Assembly (NCBI GenBank): GCA_900557385.1
Contig: USSP01000146.1
Coordinates: 1-5,243 of the forward strand
Source: an uncultured Lachnospiraceae bacterium
GTDB lineage: Bacteria > Bacillota > Clostridia > Lachnospirales > Lachnospiraceae
Length of the DNA stretch: 5,243 bases
Direction of reading: 5' to 3'
Below, one piece after another: positions 1 through 5,095 of the stretch. How positions within the stretch are numbered: the stretch's first letter is position 1; each line of letters starts with the position of its first letter. The position numbers were made by a program, and so were the translations under genes. The notes under the pieces were generated by a model. That model was not told the origin of the DNA. It was given only the letters and a program-made list of their open reading frames with translations, and made no database searches.

Positions 1-5
1 CTGAC

Positions 6-66
6 ATAAGCATCCCACTCACCCACCGCTTAGTGCCCCGCACACTTGAAGCAGGGGAATGCTTAT
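6..66. other. Possible stem-loop in the left intergenic region
   Basis: The outer arms ATAAGCAT (6-13) and ATGCTTAT (59-66) are perfectly complementary over 8 bp. Inside them CCCCGC (36-41) can pair with GC-A-GGGG (51-57) with one bulged A, closing a 9-nt loop. It could be a structured leader, a remnant of a mobile-element end, or chance. No terminator U-run follows. The rest of 1-147 holds no gene I can support: open frames are short on both strands, and none has a ribosome-binding site. Confidence 0.3.
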
Positions 67-147
67 CTGCGTTCAAATCGGAGCGTGACTGTGACTTTTT
101 TATTTATTCATGGGCATGATTTTTCTATCATTCCTTCTTGGAAAAAT

Positions 148-188
148 GTGATTTTATCACGGAGAGTTCCTCCGAAACAGGTTATACT
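148..188 (+). promoter_or_regulatory. Promoter of the SDR gene with Crp-like operator
   Basis: GTGATTTTATCAC (148-160) is a perfect odd palindrome, GTGA-N5-TCAC. It lies 22 bp upstream of a -10 box TATACT (183-188), and no recognisable TTGACA -35 is present. With a start site about 7 nt after the -10 box (near 195), the palindrome centre is near -41, the position of class II Crp/Fnr activators that replace a weak -35. The same motif with identical spacing is at 1411-1451. The binding protein is inferred to be the Crp/Fnr regulator encoded at 3923-4582. The caveat is that the usual family spacing is N6, not N5. Confidence 0.65.
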
Positions 189-217
189 ACAAATACAAAA
201 TACAAGGAGGTATTCTT

Positions 218-964
218 ATGAGGCTGAAAGATAAAGTTGCAATCATCACCGGAGGCAGCCGTGGCATTGGTTACGCTACCGCAGACAAATTTTTGAAGGA
301 AGGTGCTACGGTAATCCTGACCGCAAGCTCGCAAGGTTCTGCTGACAAAGCGGTTGCGCAGCTGAAAGAAAAGTACCCTGATGCAACAGTTGCGGGAATC
401 AGTCCTAACCTATCCAATTTGGAATCTGTCCGCAATGCTTTCCGAGAAGCTGCCTCAAAATACGGTTGCATTGATATTCTGGTGAACAATGCCGGTATAT
501 CCGAAAGCACTCCCTTTACCGAGTATACGGAAGAAACCTTTGACAAGGTTATGGATCTGAATGTAAAAGGCGTGTTCAATGCTACAAAAGCCGCCAGTGA
601 GTGCATGATTGCAAAAGGTCACGGTGTTATTCTCTCCACCTCCTCAATGGTTAGCATTTACGGCCAGCCCAGTGGCTTTGCATATCCAGCATCCTAATTT
701 GCTGTCAATGGCCTGACGGTTTCCCTTGCCCGGGAATTGGGTCCGAAGGGTATTCGAGTGAATGCAGTCGCTCCCGGGATTACCTTGACTGATATGATGA
801 AAGCTGTTCCCAAGGAAGTAATTGATCCGCTCATCAAACAGATCCCCCTGCGCCGCCTGGGTCAGCCGGAGGATATTGCCAATGCATTTGTATTCCTGGC
901 ATCTGATGAAGCATCCTATATCACAGGTGTTGTACTCAGCGTAGACGGTATGGCAAGAACATAA
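218..964 (+). pseudogene. Short-chain dehydrogenase/reductase, interrupted by a nonsense codon at the catalytic Lys
   Basis: Start ATG 218 follows AAGGAGG (204-210). Read through the single internal TAA, the gene gives a normal-length classical SDR of 248 residues, FabG-like. Visible signatures are the Rossmann TGGSRGIG (residues 11-18), NNAG (90-93), catalytic Asn115, Ser143 and Tyr156 in YPAS, then the stop at codon 160 (695-697), exactly the K of YxxxK. The frame continues without indels through FAVNGLT, the RVNAVAPG segment and the C-terminal SVDG motif to TAA at 964. A single A-to-T change (AAA to TAA) explains the lesion, so it is recent or a sequencing error. As written, only a 159-residue fragment lacking the catalytic Lys would be made. 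A TTG at 737 has no good ribosome-binding site and restart there is doubtful. Family members are NAD(P)H-dependent oxidoreductases; the substrate is unknown. It is the first gene of a sulfur-handling cluster. Confidence 0.9.
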
Positions 965-975
965 AAATCGGAAAC

Positions 976-999
976 AGGGCAGCTGGAAACGGCTGCCCT
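976..999 (+). terminator. Hairpin between SDR gene and rhodanese lipoprotein gene
   Basis: AGGGCAGC (976-983) and GCTGCCCT (992-999) form a perfect 8-bp GC-rich stem with an 8-nt loop. The following bases (TATCTTC) are only partly U-rich, so it may be a weak or partial terminator, an attenuator, or an mRNA stability hairpin setting lower expression of the downstream lipoprotein gene. I saw no clear separate promoter for that gene. Confidence 0.5.
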
Positions 1000-1024
1000 A
1001 TCTTCAAAATATGGAGGTCTATAC

Positions 1025-1414
1025 ATGAAAAGATTTATTCCCATTTTAATGATGCTTCTACTTTTAACAGGTTGTGGAGCCCAGTCATCTGAAACTACCT
1101 ATCGACAGATTTCCATGGAGGAAGCTGTCACGATGATGGAGGAGGAAACCGAATACATCATCCTCGATGTACGGACTGCTGAGGAATATAGTGAAAAGCA
1201 TATTCCAGGTGCGATTAATATTGCCAACGAATCCATCGGCACAGAGGACATTCCGGAGCTGCCGGATAAAGATCAGTTGATTCTGGTATACTGCCGCAGC
1301 GGTAATCGGAGTAAGCAGGCCTCTGAAAAGCTGGTAAAACTGGGCTACACCAATATCGTTGAAATCGGCGGTATTAATCGTTGGCCCGGTGAAACCGTCG
1401 CCGGCGATAAGTGA
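1025..1414 (+). CDS. Rhodanese-domain lipoprotein (extracytoplasmic sulfurtransferase)
   Basis: The protein has 129 residues. ATG 1025 follows GGAGGT (1013-1018). The N-terminus is a lipoprotein signal: basic MKR, a hydrophobic core, and lipobox LTGC with Cys17 as the predicted lipidated residue, so the mature protein should be anchored to the outer face of the membrane. Residues about 31-125 form one rhodanese domain with LDVRTAEEY (48-56), HIPGA (59-63), and active-site Cys90 in a six-residue CRSGNRS loop, the type that carries persulfide sulfur. GGINRW near the end is also typical. It sits 60 bp after the broken SDR gene and is probably co-transcribed with it, modulated by the hairpin in between. 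Its stop codon lies inside the operator of the next promoter. Role inferred: capture or transfer of sulfane sulfur outside the membrane. The physiological donor and acceptor are not visible. Confidence 0.93.
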   Translation: MKRFIPILMMLLLLTGCGAQSSETTYRQISMEEAVTMMEEETEYIILDVRTAEEYSEKHIPGAINIANESIGTEDIPELPDKDQLILVYCRSGNRSKQASEKLVKLGYTNIVEIGGINRWPGETVAGDK

Positions 1415-1451
1415 CAAAATCACGGAAAAAGCAACGACTACTGGATATACT
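1411..1451 (+). promoter_or_regulatory. Promoter of the thioredoxin-rhodanese-CoADR operon with Crp-like operator
   Basis: GTGACAAAATCAC (1411-1423) repeats the GTGA-N5-TCAC pattern found at 148-160, including the following GGA. TATACT (1446-1451) lies exactly 22 bp after it, the same spacing as in the SDR promoter. There is no good -35. The inferred start near 1458 puts the palindrome centre near -41. The TGA stop of the rhodanese lipoprotein gene (1412-1414) is part of the operator. This gives the downstream three genes their own regulated promoter. Confidence 0.65.
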
Positions 1452-1485
1452 AAAGCCATAAAAAAGAAAACAGGAGGACTTAAAT

Positions 1486-1791
1486 ATGTCTGCTATCAAT
1501 GTAAATAAAAACAATTTCAATCAAGAGGTTTTGTACTCGGACAAGCCCGTCCTGATGGATTTTTGGGCTCCCTGGTGTGGTCCTTGCCGCATGGTAGTTC
1601 CTCTGGTAGAGGAAATTGCCGAGGAGCGCTCCGATATCAAGGTTGTTAAAATTAATGTGGATGAGGAACAGGAACTGGCTATGCAGTTTGGTGTGATGAG
1701 CATTCCCACTCTGGTGGTTATGAAGAACGGCAAAGTCGTAAATCAGGCCACCGGTGCCAGACCTAAGGCTCAGATTCTCGCCATGCTGTAA
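1486..1791 (+). CDS. trxA: Thioredoxin
   Basis: The protein has 101 residues; ATG 1486 follows AGGAGG (1472-1477). The redox-active WCGPC motif has Cys31 and Cys34. The buried Asp25 in MDFWAPWCGPC, the cis-proline Pro74 in MSIPT, and the MKNGKVV hairpin are all typical of a true thioredoxin rather than a distant thioredoxin-fold protein. It is a few residues shorter at the C-terminus than E. coli thioredoxin. No signal peptide, so cytosolic. Its stop codon overlaps the ribosome-binding site of the next gene, so the two are probably translationally coupled. In this cluster it could reduce rhodanese persulfides or polysulfide; that specific role is inferred. No thioredoxin reductase gene is in the window, though the downstream flavoprotein belongs to the broader disulfide-reductase superfamily. 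Confidence 0.95.
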   Translation: MSAINVNKNNFNQEVLYSDKPVLMDFWAPWCGPCRMVVPLVEEIAEERSDIKVVKINVDEEQELAMQFGVMSIPTLVVMKNGKVVNQATGARPKAQILAML

Positions 1792-1803
1792 GGAGGTGCA
1801 AAG

Positions 1804-2124
1804 ATGGGATTTTTTGATTTCCTGAAAGGCCCTGACATCAATCAGGGTGTCAAAGAATATAGCGTTACGGATGGCGCAGTCCTGCTGGATGTTCGCACCC
1901 CTGACGAATACCGGCAGGGGCATATCCCCGGAAGTAAGAATGTTCCTTTGCAGTCCATTGACAAAGTAACCGTCATGATTAACAATAAAGCTACCCCCAT
2001 CTTTGTACACTGTCTCAGTGGCGCAAGAAGCCGTCAGGCAGCTGCTATTTTGCAGCAGATGGGTTATACCAATGTGAAAAACATAGGCGGAATTTCCGCT
2101 TATGCAGGAAAGGTGGAACGCTGA
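1804..2124 (+). CDS. Single-domain cytosolic rhodanese
   Basis: The protein has 106 residues; ATG 1804 follows AGGAGG (1791-1796), which begins within the thioredoxin stop codon. The N-terminus MGFFDFLKG is not a signal peptide. The domain shows LLDVRTPDEY (27-36), HIPGS (40-44), and active-site Cys70 in the loop CLSGARS, then a GGIS motif near the end. The gene is smaller than the lipoprotein rhodanese and has no export signal, so it is the cytosolic counterpart. Its stop TGA (2122-2124) is one base before the next ATG, indicating tight coupling with the CoA-disulfide reductase-like gene. Function inferred: sulfane-sulfur carrier between low-molecular-weight persulfide or thioredoxin and the downstream reductase. 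Confidence 0.93.
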   Translation: MGFFDFLKGPDINQGVKEYSVTDGAVLLDVRTPDEYRQGHIPGSKNVPLQSIDKVTVMINNKATPIFVHCLSGARSRQAAAILQQMGYTNVKNIGGISAYAGKVER

Positions 2125-2125
2125 T

Positions 2126-3817
2126 ATGAAAGTTGTTATTGTGGGTGGTGTGGCTGGCGGTGCTACCGCTGCCGCCCGTATTCGCAGACTAAATGAGCAG
2201 GCAGAAATTGTGGTTTTTGAGCGGTCAGGGTTTATTTCCTATGCCAACTGCGGTCTGCCTTACTATATCGGAGATGTAATTACCGATCCGGAAGATCTGA
2301 CCCTCCAGACACCGGAGAGCTTCTTCTCCCGGTTCCGTGTAAACATGAAGGTGCGCCATGAGGTCACAGCGATTCATCCTGGCAGAAAGACTGTTTCCGT
2401 CATGAATCTCCAAACCGGAGAGGAATTCGAGGAAAGCTATGACAAGCTGATTCTTTCTCCCGGTGCCAAGCCTACCCAACCCAGGATTCCCGGCTTAAGT
2501 CTTGATAAACTGTTCACCCTGCGCACCGTGGAGGACACCTTCCGCATCAAGGATTACATCAATATAAACCATCCTAAGTCTGCCGTACTGGCAGGTGGTG
2601 GCTTCATTGGGTTGGAGCTGGCAGAAAACCTGCGTGAACTGGGAATGGAGATCACCATTGTCCAGCGTCCAAAACAGCTTATGAATCCCTTTGATTCCGA
2701 TATAGCTGCTTTTATACACAATGAAATGCGCAAGCACGGTGTTAAGCTGGCACTGGGTCATACCGTGGAAGGGTTTGCGGAAGTGGGCGGAGGCGTAGAT
2801 GTGCTGCTGAAAGACGAACAGCCTCTCCATGCGGATATGGTAATCCTGGCCATTGGTGTTTCTCCCGAAACCACCCTTGCAAAAGATGCCGGGTTAGAAC
2901 TGGGCATTAAGGGAAGTATTGTGGTCAATGACCGGATGGAAACCTCCATTTCAGACATCTATGCTGTGGGTGATGCGGTGCAGGTGAAGCACTTTGTCAC
3001 AGGGCAGGATGCTCTGATTTCTTTGGCGGGCCCTGCTAACAAACAGGGACGAATTGCTGCGGACAACATCTGCGGAGGAGACAACCGGTATACCGGCTCC
3101 CAAGGAAGCTCTGTCATCAAGGTCTTTGACATGACCGCCGCCACCACCGGCATGAATGAGACCAGCGCCAGAAAAGCAGGACTGGATGTTGATACGGTTA
3201 TCCTGTCGCCTATGAGCCATGCGGGCTACTACCCTGGTGGGAAGGTCATGACCATGAAAGTGGTTTTTGAAAAAGAAACTTATCGCCTGCTGGGTGCTCA
3301 GATCGTAGGTTACGAAGGTGTGGATAAGCGCATTGATGTACTGGCTACCGCTATTCGTGCAGGAATGAAAGCCCCAGAGCTGAAGGATCTGGATCTGGCC
3401 TACGCACCGCCTTATTCCTCAGCCAAAGACCCGGTAAACATGGCGGGCTTTATGATTGAGAATATCGCAAAGGGTATTCTGAAGCAGTGGCATCTGGAAG
3501 ATACAGATAAACTTCCTCGTGACGGAAGCGTAACACTGTTAGACACCCGCACTGTGGAAGAATTCGCACACGGACGCATTGACGGCTTCTTTAATATCCC
3601 GGTGGACGAGCTGCGAGAGCGGTTGGGTGAACTGGACAAGCATAAGCCTGTCTACATCATTTGCCAGAGCGGCCTGCGCAGCTACATTGCCTGTCGCATC
3701 CTGGCCGGAAACGGATTTGACTGCTATAACTTCTCCGGCGGCTTCCGGCTCTATGATGCTGTGACCAATGATCGCTGCCTCATTGAATCCGCCACCGCCT
3801 GCGGTATGGACAAATAA
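2126..3817 (+). CDS. cdr: CoA-disulfide reductase / NAD(P)H polysulfide reductase-type flavoprotein with C-terminal rhodanese domain
   Basis: The protein has 563 residues. I chose ATG 2126 (not the in-frame ATG eight codons upstream at 2102) because MKVVIVGG begins the FAD-binding strand directly and GGTGGA (2112-2117) is suitably placed. Domains: FAD-binding VGGVAGGATAA (6-16); single redox Cys42 in SYANCGLPYY, the one-cysteine active site of CoA-disulfide reductases; NAD(P)H-binding GGGFIGLE (157-164); second FAD motif YAVGDA (279-284); dimerisation domain to about 450 with SHAGYYPGG (364-372) and YAPPYSS (426-432), whose tyrosines match those conserved in this family. A rhodanese domain follows (about 465-555) with LLDTRT and Cys513 in CQSGLRS. 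Characterised fusions of this type reduce CoA-persulfide, CoA disulfide or polysulfide, releasing sulfide. A tail with Cys551 and Cys559 follows. The gene ends the operon, before a long hairpin. Confidence 0.94.
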   Translation: MKVVIVGGVAGGATAAARIRRLNEQAEIVVFERSGFISYANCGLPYYIGDVITDPEDLTLQTPESFFSRFRVNMKVRHEVTAIHPGRKTVSVMNLQTGEEFEESYDKLILSPGAKPTQPRIPGLSLDKLFTLRTVEDTFRIKDYININHPKSAVLAGGGFIGLELAENLRELGMEITIVQRPKQLMNPFDSDIAAFIHNEMRKHGVKLALGHTVEGFAEVGGGVDVLLKDEQPLHADMVILAIGVSPETTLAKDAGLELGIKGSIVVNDRMETSISDIYAVGDAVQVKHFVTGQDALISLAGPANKQGRIAADNICGGDNRYTGSQGSSVIKVFDMTAATTGMNETSARKAGLDVDTVILSPMSHAGYYPGGKVMTMKVVFEKETYRLLGAQIVGYEGVDKRIDVLATAIRAGMKAPELKDLDLAYAPPYSSAKDPVNMAGFMIENIAKGILKQWHLEDTDKLPRDGSVTLLDTRTVEEFAHGRIDGFFNIPVDELRERLGELDKHKPVYIICQSGLRSYIACRILAGNGFDCYNFSGGFRLYDAVTNDRCLIESATACGMDK

Positions 3818-3819
3818 CA

Positions 3820-3866
3820 ATAACTCCTTCTCAGATTTCACAGGAAATGAGAAGGGGTTATCCTTT
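3820..3866. terminator. Probable bidirectional terminator between convergent operons
   Basis: ATAACTCCTTCTC (3820-3832) pairs with GAGAAGGGGTTAT (3849-3861) over 13 bp with one G-U pair. An inner ATTTC/GAAAT stem (3835-3839 with 3844-3848) closes on loop ACAG. On the plus strand TCCTTT follows, and on the minus strand TTGTTATTTG follows, so it can serve both the CoADR operon and the convergent regulator operon. The tails are only moderately U-rich. Confidence 0.8.
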
Positions 3867-3930
3867 AGTAAATGATAATTCCAAGCACAGCCGAGGCGAT
3901 AATCAGCAGGATTAGCTGTTGCTTAGGCAT
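3865..3930 (-). CDS. Small hydrophobic membrane peptide (21 aa), coupled to the regulator gene
   Basis: On the minus strand ATG (3930-3928) opens a 21-codon frame ending TAA (3867-3865). The peptide starts MPKQQ, then a single run of about 15 hydrophobic residues (LILLIIASAV and on), ending in Tyr: one predicted transmembrane segment with a short basic N-terminus. GGAGG lies 9 nt upstream of the ATG, inside the end of the Crp/Fnr gene, and the ATG overlaps that gene's last codons by 8 nt, so translation should be coupled. The terminator hairpin follows immediately. Such a composition is not expected by chance next to a good ribosome-binding site, but I recognise no family. It might tether or modulate a membrane partner; that is speculation. 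Confidence 0.6.
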   Translation of the reverse strand: MPKQQLILLIIASAVLGIIIY

Positions 3931-4582
3931 TTTGCAGTTCCTCCAATGCAGCTTCGTCTGTAACCTCCACTGTTCCACGAGTCAGCTTGACCATCCCCTC
4001 GTTCTGGAAATAGCGAAGCATTCGAGTAACTACCTCACGGGCGGTACCCATGTGGCCCGCAATGGTTTCATGGGTAATCTTGAGGATGTTTGTTCCCTCT
4101 AAGCTGCATTCTTCCAGCAGAAATCCTGCCAGCCTTTTATCAAAGCTTTTCCACATGATCTGCTCCATGAGCCACATAACCTCAGAAAAACGGGTAGCCA
4201 TAATTTCGTTGGTAAAATTAGCTACCACAGCAGACTCTTTCATTAAGCGTCCATAAGTGTCAGCAGAAATAACCCACATCGTGGTATCCTTCTGCGCCTC
4301 AATGGTGATCTCAAACTGAATGCTGTTCATTATACAGGAGGCGGAAAACAGGCAAATATCCCGATCAAACAAACGATAGAGGCTAATCTCCCGTCCTTCA
4401 TCGGAAAGAATATAGGCACGAAGCTGTCCGCTTCTTACCAGCAGAAGACCGGTACACTCCACAGTTCCGTTGTGAATCACAGTCCCTTTGTCCACTTTTC
4501 GTAAAACTGCATTTCGCTCCAAAATCTGCTGCTGGGTCGGTGTCAGTTTGTTCCAAATTGGAAAATAAGATGAAAAATCCAT
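3923..4582 (-). CDS. Crp/Fnr-family transcriptional regulator
   Basis: The protein has 219 residues. Start ATG (4582-4580) follows AAGGAGG (minus strand, 4596-4590); the frame stays open further upstream but that extension crosses the promoter. Residues about 10-110 are the cNMP-type beta-roll sensor domain, followed by a long dimerisation helix (about 115-150), then a winged helix-turn-helix. The recognition helix GTAREVVTRML has Arg182, Glu183 and Arg187, matching the R-E-x-x-x-R (180/181/185) with which CRP reads GTGA. The cAMP-pocket signature (G-E-x and R-[ST]) is absent; the equivalent stretch is LFDRDICLFSASC with Cys77 and Cys83. There is no FNR-like N-terminal cysteine cluster. It is likely a ligand- or redox-responsive activator, and the convergent sulfur genes with GTGA-N5-TCAC operators are its probable targets. 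Family assignment is firm; signal and targets are inferred. Confidence 0.93.
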   Translation of the reverse strand: MDFSSYFPIWNKLTPTQQQILERNAVLRKVDKGTVIHNGTVECTGLLLVRSGQLRAYILSDEGREISLYRLFDRDICLFSASCIMNSIQFEITIEAQKDTTMWVISADTYGRLMKESAVVANFTNEIMATRFSEVMWLMEQIMWKSFDKRLAGFLLEECSLEGTNILKITHETIAGHMGTAREVVTRMLRYFQNEGMVKLTRGTVEVTDEAALEELQNA

Positions 4583-4606
4583 GGATACACCTCCTTGAAT
4601 ACACAT

Positions 4607-4635
4607 AGTATAAATTAATTTATGGCATATGTCAA
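4607..4635 (-). promoter_or_regulatory. Promoter of the Crp/Fnr regulator gene
   Basis: On the minus strand TTGACA (4635-4630) is followed after 17 bp by TATACT (4612-4607), a near-consensus sigma-A promoter. The predicted start is near 4600, leaving a leader of only about 18 nt that contains the ribosome-binding site. The -35 box is part of the left arm of the inverted repeat 4626-4653. Confidence 0.8.
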
Positions 4636-4653
4636 TAACTCCGTTGACATATG
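4626..4653. promoter_or_regulatory. Perfect inverted repeat joining two divergent -35 boxes
   Basis: CATATGTCAA (4626-4635) and TTGACATATG (4644-4653) are exact reverse complements, 10 bp each, with an 8-bp spacer. Each arm contains a TTGACA -35 box plus a shared TATG extension that is not required by sigma factor, so a dimeric regulator may bind here. Candidates are the Crp/Fnr protein or the DUF134 protein; the arms do not match the GTGA operators elsewhere in the window. Confidence 0.7.
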
Positions 4654-4672
4654 GGAAAGGGAGATGTACAAT
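4644..4672 (+). promoter_or_regulatory. Promoter of the DUF134 gene
   Basis: TTGACA (4644-4649) and TACAAT (4667-4672) are separated by 17 bp, a near-consensus sigma-A promoter with predicted start near 4679. Its -35 box is only 8 bp from the -35 box of the divergent regulator promoter, so two polymerases could not occupy both at once. Confidence 0.8.
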
Positions 4673-4684
4673 AATCGTATAAAT

Positions 4685-4694
4685 GGCATATGCC
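4685..4694. promoter_or_regulatory. Palindrome GGCATATGCC in the DUF134 leader
   Basis: This is a perfect 10-bp palindrome just downstream of the predicted DUF134 start site. The ten bases ATGGCATATG (4683-4692) also occur directly repeated at 4622-4631 on the regulator side. CATATG occurs three times in this intergenic region (4626, 4648, 4687). It is a plausible repressor site, for instance for autoregulation; the binding protein is unknown. Confidence 0.45.
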
Positions 4695-4717
4695 GCAAAT
4701 AATATGGAGGCGAATCT

Positions 4718-5095
4718 ATGCCAAGACCGAGAAAATGTAGAAAAGTATGTTGTCTGCCGGATAATGATGGTTTTGTTCCGGTTCGTGGCGGCAAGGAACT
4801 GACTCCCATTGTCCTGAATGTGGATGAGTATGAAGCCATTCGTCTGATTGACCGTGAAGGTTTTTCTCAGGAGCAATGCGGAGAATATATGTGTATTGCC
4901 AGAACAACGGTTCAGCAGATTTATGCAGCTGCCCGTAAAAAACTGGCGGATGCGCTGGTTGAGGGACTTCCTCTGCGAATCGAAGGAGGGGATTTTGCGC
5001 TCTGCAGCGGAAACAGCGCAGCCTACGGGTGCAGAAATTGCTATCAGAAAAAATCCATCCGATGCACGAAAAACCGAAAGGAGATCATATTATGA
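4718..5095 (+). CDS. DUF134 / UPF0251 family predicted DNA-binding protein
   Basis: The protein has 125 residues; ATG 4718 follows TGGAGG (4705-4710). The N-terminus MPRPRKCRKVCCLP and the segment LNVDEYEAIRLID (33-45) are hallmarks of the DUF134/UPF0251 family. A sigma-70 region 4-like helix-turn-helix follows (about 36-80, with FSQEQCGEYM and ARTTVQQIY). The protein is cysteine-rich: Cys7, 11, 12, 54, 59, and a C-terminal group Cys96, 105, 108, 116 including CRNC, which could bind a metal or an iron-sulfur cluster. Its TGA stop overlaps a following ATG in the sequence ATGA (5092-5095), so a co-translated partner gene is expected but is interrupted. The family is generally described only as predicted regulators; target unknown. 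It is divergent from the Crp/Fnr gene with a shared control region. Confidence 0.9.
   Translation: MPRPRKCRKVCCLPDNDGFVPVRGGKELTPIVLNVDEYEAIRLIDREGFSQEQCGEYMCIARTTVQQIYAAARKKLADALVEGLPLRIEGGDFALCSGNSAAYGCRNCYQKKSIRCTKNRKEIIL

Noticed and set aside
3..119. Open frame from the left edge on the plus strand, possible C-terminus of an upstream gene
   Set aside because: Only 38 codons, no recognisable protein motif, and the opposite strand is equally open, so coding cannot be claimed.
46..234. Open frame of 62 codons starting at TTG
   Set aside because: No ribosome-binding site, low-complexity translation, and it runs through the operator, the -10 box and the Shine-Dalgarno site of the SDR gene.
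695..697. Programmed readthrough or recoding of the TAA to restore lysine
   Set aside because: TAA is not a known recoding codon for lysine in Firmicutes, and no recoding structure stands out; a point mutation is simpler.
737..964. Separate small gene for the second half of the SDR, starting at TTG 737
   Set aside because: It is the in-frame continuation of the SDR, lacks a Rossmann domain and a good ribosome-binding site, and would not fold as an SDR alone.
2102..2125. Earlier ATG for the CoADR gene, adding eight residues
   Set aside because: The added residues precede the canonical first FAD strand and overlap the upstream rhodanese; ATG 2126 has its own ribosome-binding site.
4471..4482. 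GTGAATCAC inside the Crp/Fnr gene as a third operator
   Set aside because: The half-sites are separated by one base only, it lies within coding sequence, and no promoter is next to it.
4583..4876. N-terminal extension of about 98 residues for the Crp/Fnr protein
   Set aside because: It crosses the divergent promoters and the DUF134 coding region; ATG 4582 has a strong AAGGAGG site and gives the family's normal length.
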